From NCBI GenBank assembly GCA_039583875.1, contig CM077163.1, positions 236,956,646-237,020,645 on the forward strand: a stretch of DNA of 64,000 nt. The letters are read 5' to 3'. The stretch comes from Platanthera guangdongensis (lineage: Eukaryota > Streptophyta > Magnoliopsida > Asparagales > Orchidaceae). The notes under the pieces are model-generated. The model searched no databases. It was not told where the DNA came from and worked only from the letters and a program-made list of their open reading frames with translations. The position numbers were made by a program, and so were the translations under genes. Of this stretch, positions 31,336 to 41,959 are shown in pieces (position 1 is the first letter of the stretch; each line of letters begins with the position of its first letter).

Positions 31336-31383
31336 GGACCCCGGCAGGAGATAGAAGGGATGAAGATTAAAAATTTTATTTAG

Positions 31384-31421
31384 TAATCCAGGCCGTTGGA
31401 TCAATCCAACGGCCTGGATTA
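31384..31421. repeat. Perfect 18-bp inverted repeat
   Basis: Arms TAATCCAGGCCGTTGGAT and ATCCAACGGCCTGGATTA are separated by CA. It could form a hairpin or, on one strand, a strong RNA stem. Confidence 0.9.
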
Positions 31422-33553
31422 ACCGAAATCCACCTCTGCGGATTCGGATCCATTTTTATGATGTGTTTTTGATCATCGCCATCAACCCAAAGGATTTTGT
31501 ATCACGCAGGGATACAAGCCTGGAAGAAATGAGTATTTTATATATTAATGAATTTAATTGAGTTAATATATATTTATACTATATAATGGAAACATGCTAT
31601 GATTAATCATTTAACTTTTCTATTTTACATTTTTACCTTTATTTACCCCTTCATATAATAAAAATATGTGCTTTTTTTCGTAGCTCGCAAACTCTCGTGC
31701 ACAAGACAAACGACCGGCGAGTGGAATTAATATAATGCTAGGGGGGTTTACGAGGGGGCAGACGCGCGGTTGGGCCATGACAATGTCGTGATCGGGGTAC
31801 TGTCGCGTGTGATACGGGGGGCCCCACGTACAATCGCGATTGACCGTAGGGAAGGAGCCCCATGCCTCTCACTCGTGTGCGTGCGTTTGTGCATGTATGT
31901 GTGTGTGTGTGCGCGCGTGTAGAATGTTTTATATACCAATGCAGTGCACCGTGATCCTATTGTGAGGCCGCAATAGGTCCAAGATCAGGACAGAGGAGCC
32001 CTAGCCGCCGGATACAGAGAGTGAAATAAACCTTTGTTCATGAGCAACTAAATGCATTTCTGAACTTAAATCAAAACCTGGGCTTTTCCGTTTTTTTTCA
32101 TGTGCATGTCACACCTTCCTCTAAGTGCATATGACTTTTTTTCTCATCTAAAACATATTTTAAGGTAACTAAAAATTGATTTTAGTAAAAAAAATTATGA
32201 CATTTTTACAATCAATTATTTAAATACTTTCTTCTTCATATCCTAAACAGTCTTCAAAAATTACAATTGTAATTGTTCGTTTTGACTGAAAAATTTCAAC
32301 TGTAATTTTAAAAAATTATAATTGTAATTTGTCTGTCCAAAAAAATTTAAAACCGTAAATTTGTAGGTCTGTTAAGACTTAAGAATATTGACAAATGGAT
32401 GCTCAAAGCCTCAAATAGATTGCAAAAATATAATAATATACATTTTGTCATTTTACTTTGTAAAAAAGTGTAACTTGAGAAGTAATTTTAAAGAAAAAAA
32501 AACGCATGCGCACATAGAGGATGATGTGTCATGCATATTAATAAAATTTCTGGGCTTTCCTCGTCTGAACTCAAGTCCGTTCAATTTTTGCTCTTCTTCG
32601 TGGGTTCAAAGCAGCGACCTATACTTTATTTCAAGTTGATGGTGTTCCGCAAAATTTTTTAAGTCAAATCAGAAAGATTTCGACCAAAGACGCATTGAGA
32701 AAGCAACCCAAACCAACGAGCCGCGCGCACCAAGTCACGCTCGCCCAGAGACCGAGAAACACCTCGGAAGGAGGGCAAAGCAAGCACATGCCTGCGCTCA
32801 GTCCCTCGCGCGCCCTAGCGCATGCATATCGCGCACACCCGCCGACGGTGGCCACCGCCTCCAGTCGCTGTCGGCTGCTGCCATTGCGGTCGGGCAGCCT
32901 GCCTAGGCTGTCCGAATCACCTCGGGGGCACTCTTATCATTTCCTGAAAATTGATGATGCAGGTGACCGTAACGGAGCGACTTCATTCGTTAGCACAAAA
33001 TCCGCCCCGGTGTAATTCCAATATGACCCTTTAGAAAACTATAAAAGTGCTCTCATGCTCTCATTTGAAGACAAGCAACTCTGGAGGGTAGAAAAAACTC
33101 TGAGGTTTTCCAGCAAGGGCGTGAGACTTAAATCGTTCCATTGCCTAAAATATAGTCTACTCGCTCTCTAGGCCGCTCAACGCGCAACGCTAAACACAAA
33201 TGCCTAACGCTCACGTGAATGCTCCCGTGAGAGCAAGTGAAGACGCCAGAAGAACATTCACCTGGATGCTCGCCTCCCAGCTTCGCGCTTTTCAAAGCTT
33301 CAAAACTTAGTCATTTTCTCCAGAAAGACGATATCTTCCGTTCCCTGAGCATTGTTCGACGCTCTCGTCAAAGTATCGTGAACTCAGATTATTTTCCTGC
33401 TCTCCCTGTACTTAAAGCTTATAACAGAGAGATGGTCTGTCACCCTCCAAGTAGATTTCCAGTGCTTATAACCTCAAACTACATAGTGAATTTTGGCCCG
33501 GGACATCCAACCACATGATTTTTCACAATTTTCGAATTTTCCACAATAAAAAA

Positions 33554-33596
33554 GGGAATTGTTAAAGGCAAACCCGTATTGGATATACGCAAACCA
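33554..33596. repeat. MULE terminal inverted repeat, left
   Basis: Starts GGGAATTGTTAAAGGCAAAC. Reverse-complement match to 44,823-44,864 at about 36 of 43 aligned positions. Confidence 0.85.
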
Positions 33597-33742
33597 AAAC
33601 ACTTAAACCAACTCCTTTTTCCCCCGAATATTTTTGTCCACACAAACCCTAAAACCACAAACCAGTGATTCGTTCCTTCTCCGCTCTTCTCCCGCCGCGG
33701 TTTGCATTTTCGCTCCCTCTCCCGTCGTCTCTACTGCAGGCC

Positions 33743-33747
33743 CGCCC
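33743..33747. repeat. Target-site duplication, left (CGCCC)
   Basis: CGCCC before the LTR start TGTTGAAATT. Repeated exactly at 41,215-41,219. Confidence 0.92.
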
Positions 33748-35364
33748 TGTTGAAATTTGTGAAGTGGAAGTGGGTGACGGGACAGGCCGGGCGGCCTGTG
33801 GCGGACAGCTTTGGCGGACTGGGCGGACTGGGCGGACTGCGTTGTGCGGCCTGGTGGAAAGTCTAGTGGGAAGCCGGCTGTGTTCTGAGCGGGTTGTTGC
33901 ATGGTGTCCGCGGTTTTGTGCGGCCTGGTATCTGCGGATAGAGAGGCTTGCGGACTGTTGCATTGCTCAGTGGCCGCGGGTGCAAGCTTGTGCTGACAGG
34001 CGGGTTGGCTCGAGTTCGCGGGAAACTTGCGGACTGGCGTGTACGCAGTTCGGTCTGTTGCGGACTGAGCTTAGAGCTTGGCTGAGGCCTTGTCGAGCTC
34101 TGGTGGCACAGCAGGCGAGTTGCTGTGGAGATCGTTGTGGCGGCCTGGTTTTGGAGTCCGGGATAAGACCGCTGCATGGGGCAGGAGTGCGGGGAGCTAG
34201 CGGACTAATGGCGGTCTGTGCTAGGGTGTTTGGCGGACGGGAACTTGTGTCCGCCATGCTCGCATTATCCTTGATGGTTTTGGGCTTGGTCACACCTTGT
34301 GCCAAGTTCATGGTGTCCGCCGTATCCGCCAAGTCCGCTGTGACCGGGCGGTCTGTTGCTAACTGCCTTTGGTCGTGGACTTGTGGCGGATTGAGGTGTG
34401 AGTCTTGCGGACTGCCTCGGGTTGGTGCGGACAGCCATTGAAGGGGGTTGCTGTCCTGCAGTGGTTTGAGCTTTGCGGGCTGTTGCCTTGTCCGCTTAGC
34501 TTGGGCGGACTGGAGAGGGTTCGTCAATGGTTGCCTAGCTCCTGGCGGCTTTCCTTGGTGACCGGCTAAGTCCTCGCGAACTCAGCGGACGGTGGTGTGT
34601 ATTCGCGCGGGCTGAGGGCGGTGTCGCTATCTCTTGGGCGGTGACCACACTCCTCACCTGACCTATAAATAGGACCCCCCTGACACATCTACAGTAACCT
34701 AAGTAACGTGAGTGAACAGTAAGTTGAGTTGTGCGAGGAGCTGCGGTCTGTGTTTGGCAGTCCGCGCGGATTGTTTCAGGCTGATGGTTTGCTGTGTGCA
34801 GGTCGCGCGGATAACTTCAAGGAGCCAGGAGTTTGGCTGTGACTTCGGTCAGTGCTTGGAAGTGTGCGGTCTCTGCGGACTCAGCAGGAGGTCGCTCTGC
34901 GGCTTGTCAGTTCTGTTTCAACTTTGCCAGCTTCAATAACCTGTCCGCCGGCTTCAGGCGGGTAGGGGTGTTCCTCAGTTCGGGTTCAGCAGGAGGTGAA
35001 TAACGGTGTGTCCGCGCGGCTTCGCGGCTTCGGCGGACTCCGTGGTATTCGGCGGATTGCAGCTTAGTTCGGACGGCTTCGGCGACCTCGACGGTCTCGG
35101 CGGACTCCGGTTCTATCCGCCCGGCTTGTTTTTTGGTGCTTTCTGTTTACAGCTATAATACTAGCGAAATCATGTCTCGCTATGTATGCCTCGGATTGTA
35201 AAGAAGTGAATGTATAAAAGAGACTTTCTTGTGCTTCCATTGTTTGTTGGGTGAAACCTCTAGTCCTTGGGTTTTCCGCAGGTTCAACGTGCGAACTGGG
35301 TAGTGCCGAAGATATTAATTTGGCGTTTGGGCTATCTTGCTGACCACGTTGAGAAAATTTAACA
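33748..35364 (+). repeat. 5' LTR of copia-3
   Basis: Contains dozens of GCGGAC / GTCCGC words, a TATA box (TATAAAT at 34,664-34,670) preceded by GGCGGTGACCACACTCCT, and a U5 end CCACGTTGAGAAAATTTAACA. Confidence 0.95.
34664..34670 (+). promoter_or_regulatory. LTR TATA box of copia-3
   Basis: TATAAAT with the same flanking sequence in three other related LTRs of this window. The matching box of the 3' LTR is at 40,503. Confidence 0.75.
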
Positions 35365-35382
35365 TGGTATCAGAGCCAGGTT
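35365..35382 (+). promoter_or_regulatory. Primer-binding site, tRNA-iMet
   Basis: TGGTATCAGAGCCAGGTT directly after the LTR is a full-length match to the 3' end complement of plant initiator-Met tRNA. Confidence 0.95.
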
Positions 35383-35505
35383 CTTGAGGTTTCGGGGGTT
35401 CAGTTGCGTGAGCGGAAGTCAACCAGCGTTGTGACTCAGTGATTGAGTGGTGATCAACCTGTGTTGTTGCTCGGAGCTGCTGAAGGGTACCAACAGGTGT
35501 TTGCA

Positions 35506-36100
35506 ATGGAAGGGAGCTTTGCAAGAGGTCTTGGCATTGAACTCTTAACGCCGACTAACTTCAAGAAGTGGAAGTCGTGCATGAAGAGTTATCTTCTTGG
35601 AGAGGAGCTGTGGGAAGTCGTCGGTGGTGACGACAGACAGGAAGTGACTGCTGCTTTCGGTACTGCTGAGCAGGTGAGGCTCTGGAGAAGAACAAATGCT
35701 AAGGCGGAGTTCATTCTGAAGAGAGCTGTGTCTCCGGAACTGTTTGATCACATCGTTGGGTGTGAGTCGGCTGCTGATATTTGGACAACCATTGATGAGT
35801 TGTTCAATAGGAAGAATGTGGCGCGGCTTCAGTCCTGGAGAATGAGTTGGCCAGGGCAACTCAGGGAGACCTTTCCATCTCCAAATACTTCTTAAAGATG
35901 AAGAGCTTGTGTGCTGAGCTGTCGGCACTGGATCCTGATGAGCCTATCTCTGAGGCTAAGATGAAAAGGCACATTATCCGCGGCTTGCGGAAGGAGTATG
36001 TGGCCTTTGTTACATCTGTTCAAGGGTGGGCTACTCAGCCGTCTCTGCTGGAGCTGGAGAATCTGCTTGCTCGCAGGAGAGCTTAGCAAGGCAGATGGCT
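35506..36100 (+). pseudogene. gag: Copia-3 gag with two frameshifts
   Basis: Starts ATG at 35,506 (MEGSFARG). The UBN2-type copia Gag pattern is clear (NFKKWKSCMKSYLLGEELW, then ESAADIWTTIDELFN). After RLQ near 35,832 the homologous continuation (ARATQGDLSISKYFLKMKSL) is in the next frame. Near 36,071, after ENLLA, it shifts again into the frame that runs through the zinc knuckle. Each shift looks like loss of one base. Upstream gag, middle part and pol are therefore in three frames. Apart from this the homology is continuous. Confidence 0.88.
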
Positions 36101-39100
36101 GGAGTGAATCTGAATCAGGAAGGCAGCGAAGCCCTCTTCTCAGGCAAGAAGAAGGGGTGGGAAGGGAAGAAGAAGAAGAAGGTGCAGGCCGCTGGTGAGA
36201 AGGAGACTTCAACTTCGTATCCGCCGGAGAGGAGCAATGCTCCTAAGGACTGGAAGAAGAATCTGAAGTGCTACCGGTGTCATCAGCGAGGGCACTTCAA
36301 GCGGGACTGCAAGGTCAAACTGCAGCATGGGCATGCTGCGGGAAAGGAGGAAGCTTGCTCGAGAAGTGAAGAAGCAGAATGGGGTGGAGCTTTTATGACG
36401 GGCACTTGTGTCCGGGCCTTGTCTGCTGAGGACTTCAACGGCGAGTGGATCGTGGACTCCGGGTGTGGTCATCACCTCACCGGAGACAAGTCCAAGTTCA
36501 CCTCCATGCAGCCATACTCAGGTAATGAAGCTATTATCACTACTGATAATACTGTTTATGCAGTAGAGAAAGAGGGGGTCGTGTCTTTGGGTAGTGATCA
36601 GGGGCCACTCACGTTAAGGAGTGTGTATCACGTGCCGGGCATGAAGAAGAACCTCTTCTCGGTGACCAACGCGGTGCACGTTGGGTATCATGTTCTGTTT
36701 GGGCCAACAGACGTGAGGTTCCTTCGCAACGTATCAGCGGTGAAGGCTGATGTTGCTCATGTTGGGAGGAGGGTGAAGAACTTGTTTGTTCTTTCCACCA
36801 ATGCTTATGTTGATAGAATGAGGGCCAATGATAGTGTGGCTATCTGGCATGAGAGGCTGGGGCATGTTGGCATGGACAAGCTGAAGGCGATGGCTAGTAG
36901 AAGTCTGGTGAGGGGGTTGCCGAAGTTGTCCTCCTTTGGTGATGGGCATGTTTGTGCGGGCTGTCAATATGGTAAGGCACATCGCCTTCCATTTGATAAA
37001 TCACAAACAATGAGCAAGAAACCATTGGAGTGCATTCATGGCGACCTGATGGGACCGACGGTTACTGCCAGCCTTGGTGGAAGCAGATACATGCTTGTCT
37101 TGGTTGATGACTACTCAAGGTATACTTGGGTGTACTTCTTAAAGGAGAAGTCAGAAGCCTTCCGTTTGTTTGTGGAGTTCAAGGAGTTGGTAGAAGGCCG
37201 GCTTGGCTTGCGGATTAAGAAGCTTAGAACTGATAACGGGGGAGAGTTTGTCTCCTCCGAGTTTTCTAACTTCTACAGAAAGCATGGGATCCAACGGGAG
37301 CTTACTTGTGCCCACACTCCACAACAAAATGGGGTAGCAGAGCGGAAGATCCGTCATCTGACGGAGACCTGCAAATGCTGGCTTCATGCGAAAGATATCC
37401 CAAGGTCCTTTTGGGCGGAGGGAATGTCTTGTGCTGCTTATGTCATCAACCGGATGCCACTCAGCCCTATCAACATGAAGACTCCTATTGAGCTGTTGCT
37501 GAAGGAGAAGCCGAGTGTTGGACACCTTAGGGTGTTCGGCTCAACTTGCTATGTGCATGTCCCGGATGCTTCACAGACAAAGCTGGATGCGAAGGCAAGG
37601 AAACTTGTCTTTGTTGGCTATGATGAGCGGAAGAAGGGATGGAAATGCATGGACCCTGTGACGAAGAAGTTCGTGGTTTCAAGAGACGTCGTCTTTGACG
37701 AGCTGACGTCATATGGAGGTGGCTCGGTGGAGCTAACCGGAAGTAGCAAGGTTGAGGAAGCACCGGTGGTGGCTGCTGAAGGCTTGGAAGAGGAGCGTGC
37801 TGTTTCACCAGCAGCTCCTGTTGCTTCGAACTCCGAGGCTGAGCCTTCTGGCTCAGGAAGCAGGGGGAGCACTGCTCAATGCTTGCCCCAGGTAGGAGTG
37901 GAGCCTGAAGAAGCAACGGAAGCCGTGAGCAAGGAGCCATGTCTTCGGAGATCGAAGAGGGTGGTTAAGCCACCGGCTCGTTACTGTGATGGGAATGCAG
38001 TGAGCTTTGTATCCTGCTTCTTTGCAGGTCCTCTGGATGAGCGAGAGCCTGCAAACTTCAACGAGGCCACTGGAGTGAAGGAGTGGGAAGGTGTCATGAA
38101 GGAAGAGATTGATGCTCTGAAGAAGAATGAAACCTGGGACCTTGTGCCCAAGGTTGATGGCATTACTCCGGTTACTTGCAAGTGGGTGTATAAGTTGAAG
38201 AAGAAGGTGGATGAGAGCATTGATCGGTTCAAGGCTCGTCTGGTCGCTAGAGGATTCTCGCAGCAGTATGGAGAAGACTATGAGGAGACATTCAGTCCAG
38301 TTGCGAAGATGACTTCTGTAAGAGTGGTGATCGCCTTGGCTGCTAGCAAGAGATGGAGGTTGTGGCAACTCGATGTGAAGAATGCCTTTCTTTATGGAGA
38401 GATTGACAAGGATATCTTCATGGATCAGCCACTTGGTTTTGTGTCTGAAAAGCATCCGGACTATGTCTGCAAACTCAGGAAGGCTCTCTACGGGTTGAAG
38501 CAAGCTCCTAGAGCGTGGTATGGGAAGATTGCAGAGTACCTGCAATTCTGTGGATACTTTGCTTCTAACTCGGATTCAAGCTTGTTCGTCAAGAAGAAGG
38601 GAGAGCTTCGAGTCTTGGTCCTGCTGTATGTGGATGATATGATCATCACAGGAAATTCGGAGGAGGAAGTAGCAAGGCTCAGGGCTGAGCTTGTTATACG
38701 CTTCGAGATGAAAGACTTGGGAGAGTTGCATCACTTTCTCGGTCTGGAAGTGGAGAGGAAGGAGTGTGGGATTCTCATCAGCCAGAAAGGGTATGCTGAT
38801 CGCATTGTGAAGCGGTTTGGCATGGGCGAAGGGAAGAAGTGCTTTACTCCACTGGAATCAGGGTTGAAGCTTCGACGAGATGAGGGAAGGGTTCTTCATG
38901 ATCCCTTGGTGTTCAGGGCTCTTGTTGGGAGCTTGATTTATCTGACGATTACAAGGCCGGATATAGCTTATGCTGTTGGCCGAGTAAGTCGGTATATGGC
39001 TGAACCAAGGTAATCTCATCTAGTGGCGGCGAAGGGAATTCTGAAGTATGTCAAGGTGACTTCTGATATGGGACTCCTCTATGGAAGGGATGCGGAGTTT

Positions 39101-39592
39101 GCGTTGCTCGGGTACACGGATGCTGACTATGGCGGTGATTCGGATGATCGGAGGTCTACTTCAGGTTATGTGTTCACTTGCGGTTCAGCTAGCATCTCGT
39201 GGTGTAGCAAGAAGCAGGACTCGGTGTCGGTTTCAACCACGGAGGCGGAGTATAAGGCTTCGGCCTTGGCTGCTCGGGAAGCCGTTTGGTTGAGGAGACT
39301 TATAGAGGATATCCATGAAGAAGTGCAAGGGCCTACTTTACTCCGGGGTGACAATGAGAGTGCTCTCAAACTGGTTAACAATCCAGTGTGTCTCGCCAGG
39401 ACCAAGCATATAGAGATTGATCACCATTTCATCAGGGAGAAGGTGTTGGAAGGATCTCTGCTGGTCGGGCATGTTCGGAGTGAAGATAATCTTGCTGACA
39501 TCTTCACGAAGTCACTGTTGAAGGGGCTTTTTGAACGCTTGCGCAGCTTGCTGGGCTTGGTCACCACTTCTCACTTCAAGGGGGAGTGTTGA
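36101..39592 (+). pseudogene. pol: Copia-3 zinc knuckle, protease, integrase, RT and RNase H, one nonsense codon
   Basis: A long frame open from 36,026 to 39,013. It shows CCHC knuckle CYRCHQRGHFKRDC (36,269), protease WIVDSGCGHHLTG (about 36,448), and integrase with HERLGHVGMDKL, VLVDDYSRYTW and HTPQQNGVAERK. RT has WQLDVKNAFLYGEIDKDIF and YVDDMIITG (about 38,626). A TAA at 39,011-39,013, where an AAA Lys codon is usual, cuts off RNase H. That domain continues in the same frame to 39,592 with [18 protein letters not shown] and DNESALKL. The final TGT TGA codons are the first six bases of the 3' LTR, and the polypurine tract is part of the coding sequence. All other catalytic motifs are intact. 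Confidence 0.92.
39578..39586 (+). promoter_or_regulatory. Polypurine tract of copia-3
   Basis: AAGGGGGAG directly before the 3' LTR. It lies inside the last codons of pol. Confidence 0.88.
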
Positions 39593-41214
39593 AATTTGTG
39601 AAGTGGAAGTGGGTGACGGGACAGGCCGGGCGGCCTGTGGCGGACAGCTTTGGCGGACTGGGCGGACTAGGCGGACTGCGTTGTGCGGCCTGGTGGAAAG
39701 TCTAGTGGGAAGCCGACTGTGTTCTGAGCGGGTTGTTGCATGGTGTCCGCGGTTTTGTGCGGCCTGGTATCTGCGGATAGAGAGGCTTGCGGACTGTTGC
39801 ATTGCTCAGTGGCCGCGGGTGCAAGCTTGTGCTGACATGCGGGTTGGCTCGAGTTCGCGGGAAGCTTGCGGACTGGCGTGTCCGCAGTTCGGTCTGTTGC
39901 GGACTGAGCTTAGAGCTTGGCTGAGGCCTTGTCGAGCTCTGGTGGCACAGCAGGCGAGTTGCTGTGGAGATCGTTGTGGCGGCCTGGTTTTGGAGTTCGA
40001 GATAAGACCGTTGCATGGGGCAGGAGTGCGGGTAGCTAGCGGACTAATGGCGGTCTGTTCTAGGGTGTTTGGCGGACGGGAACTTGTGTCCGCCATGCTC
40101 GCATTATCCTTGATGGTTTTGGGCTTGGTCACACCTTGTGCCAAGTTCATGGTGTCCGCCGTATCCGCCAAGTCCGCTGTGACCGGGCGGTCTATTGCTA
40201 GCTGCCTTTGGTCGTGGACTTGTGGCGGATTGAGGTGTGAGTCTTGCGGACTGCCTCGGGTTGGTGCGGACAGCCATTGAAGGGGGTTGCTGTCCTGTAG
40301 TGGTTTGAGCTTTGCGGGTTGTTGCCTTGTCCGCTTAGCTTGGGCGGACTGGAGAGGGTTCGTCAATGGTTGCCTAGCTCCTTGTGGCTTTCCTTGGTGA
40401 CCGGCTAAGCCCTCGCGGACTCAGCGGACGGTGGTGTGTATTCGCGCGGGCTGAGGGCGGTGTCGCTATCTCTTGGGCGGTGACCACACTCCTCACCTGG
40501 CCTATAAATAGGACCCCCCCCTGACACATCTACAGTAACCTAAGTAACGTGAGTGAACAGTAAGTTGAGTTGTGCGAGGAGCTGCGGTCTGTGTTTGGCA
40601 GTCCGCGCGGATTGTTTCAGGCTGACGGTTTGCTGTGTGCAGGTCACGCGGATAATTTCAAGGAGCCAGGAGTTTGGCTGTGACTTCGGTCAGTGCTTGG
40701 AAGTGTGCAGTCTCTGCGGACTCAGCAGGAGGTCGCTCTGCGGCTTGTCAGTTCTGTTTCAACTTTGCCAGCTTCAATAACCTGTCCGCCGGCTTCAGGC
40801 GGGTAGGGGTGTTCCTCAGTTCGGGTTCAGCAGGAGGCGAATAACGGTGTGTCCGCGCGGCTTCGCGGCTTCGGCGGACTCCGTGGTATTCAGCGGATTG
40901 CAGCTTAGTTCGGGCGGCTTCGGCGACCTCGGCGACCTCGGCGGTCTCGGCGGACTCCGGTTCTGTCTGCCCGGCTTGTTTTTTGGTGCTTTCTGTTTAT
41001 AGCTGTAATACTAGTGAAATCATGTCTCACTATGTATGCCTCGGATTGTAAAGAAGTGAATGTATAAAAGAGACCTTCTTGTGCTTCCATTGTTTGTTGG
41101 GTGAAACCTCTAGTCCTTGGGTTTTCCGCAGGTTCAACGTACGAACTGGGTAGTGCCGAAGATATTAATTTGGCGTTTGGGCTATCTTGCTGACCACGTT
41201 GAGAAAATTTAACA
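39587..41214 (+). repeat. 3' LTR of copia-3
   Basis: 1628 bp matching 33,748-35,364 with about 35 base differences by eye and an extra GGCGACCTC unit near 40,925. Ends TTTAACA, followed by TSD CGCCC. Confidence 0.95.
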
Positions 41215-41219
41215 CGCCC
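41215..41219. repeat. Target-site duplication, right (CGCCC)
   Basis: Exact copy of 33,743-33,747. The sequence that follows resumes the MULE leader. Confidence 0.92.
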
Positions 41220-41274
41220 TCTCACCGACGTTCTCGCCGCCTCCGTAACTCCCTCGCCTAGCGCCGCACTTCGC

Positions 41275-41347
41275 ATGGATTTCGTCGAGCAAACCGATGG
41301 CCAGCATACGCGACCATCTAGGGTTCCATCGTCGGCGGTTTTTCAAG
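41275..41347 (+). pseudogene. MULE transposase gene, exon 1
   Basis: ATG at 41,275 opens 24 codons (MDFVEQTDGQ...) ending at CAAG|GTGAGT, a strong donor. With exon 2 (41,822-41,878) and the start of exon 3 (41,960) the frame is kept throughout, which supports this gene model. No homologue of these residues is known to me. Confidence 0.55.
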
Positions 41348-41560
41348 GTGAGTCGCCATTTTTTTTACATTCTCCATTCCAGTGTGTGATTCAAGGTGAG
41401 TTGCCGGCGGTTTTTCCAGATTTTTTTTCCTTTCTTGATTTCTGCTTTCACCCGGTTTTTCAAGGTGAGTCGCATGCGGTTTTTCCAGATTTTTTTCCTT
41501 TCTTGATTTATGCTTTCACCCGGTTTTTGTCAATGTGATTCCAGAATTTTTTGTGTTTGT
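41341..41560 (+). repeat. Tandem repeats in MULE intron 1 carrying donor and acceptor copies
   Basis: Three degenerate units of roughly 70-75 bp. Each has TCAAGGTGAGT-GC, a TTTTTCCAG and then CTTTCTTGATT-(T/C)TGCTTTCACCCGG. The exon 1 donor lies in the first unit, so donor and acceptor-like sites have been copied with it. Confidence 0.75.
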
Positions 41561-41821
41561 TGATTCATGCTTTCACCCGGGTTTTCTCATTTGATGGAGG
41601 AAAAGGATAATGCCACCGCTAGTTTTAGGGTTAATGGTTTCACCCAGATTTTTTCATTTTTATTCCAGCTTTTACCATTCTTGATTCTCATGTTCACCGT
41701 GATAACCAATTTTCTGGATCAAATGTGATGTTGTGGCTTTCTTGTGTCATAGATACAACCCCTTGTGATGTATTCTTTGCGCTGATACAATTTGCTAAGC
41801 TGAATTGTTTTATTTTTTCAG

Positions 41822-41878
41822 GATCAAGCTTGGCGGGGGAGAAGCTTGTAGAGGAAGATGAACACCTCTCTAAGGAAG
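41822..41878 (+). pseudogene. MULE transposase gene, exon 2
   Basis: 57-nt exon between TTTTTTCAG|GA and GAAG|GTAATT, encoding an acidic stretch (EKLVEEDEHLSKE). In frame with exons 1 and 3. Confidence 0.55.
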
Positions 41879-41959
41879 GTAATTTATGTCCTTGCAACAT
41901 TGTAGTGCTATTATATTCGTTGTTGGTAATAAATTCATGAAAATTGATGTTGGGTTTAG

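Larger units (their letters stand above)
30981..33553. other. Intergenic stretch, no gene supported
   Basis: Contains two strong hairpins (31,300-31,335 and 31,384-31,421), a TG/CG-rich microsatellite (about 31,875-31,920), several ATTACAATTGTAAT-type palindromes (32,255-32,325), and A/T-rich DNA. Open frames here are short and match nothing I know. The upstream part of the MULE begins at 33,554. Confidence 0.5.
33748..41214 (+). mobile_element. Full-length Ty1/copia element (copia-3) inside the MULE leader
   Basis: 7467 bp with TGTTGAAATT...TTTAACA LTRs (1617 and 1628 bp), exact TSD CGCCC, an initiator-Met PBS and a polypurine tract. It has copia-order gag-PR-IN-RT-RNase H. By hand the LTRs differ at roughly 35 positions plus a 9-bp indel (about 2%), so it is clearly older than the gypsy at 3168. 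Two single-base frameshifts in gag and one nonsense codon before RNase H disable it. Confidence 0.95.

Noticed and set aside
33665..34527. Long frames on both strands of the copia-3 LTR, repeated at 39,531-40,366
   Set aside because: They recur because the LTR recurs, are G/C-rich by composition, and match no protein.
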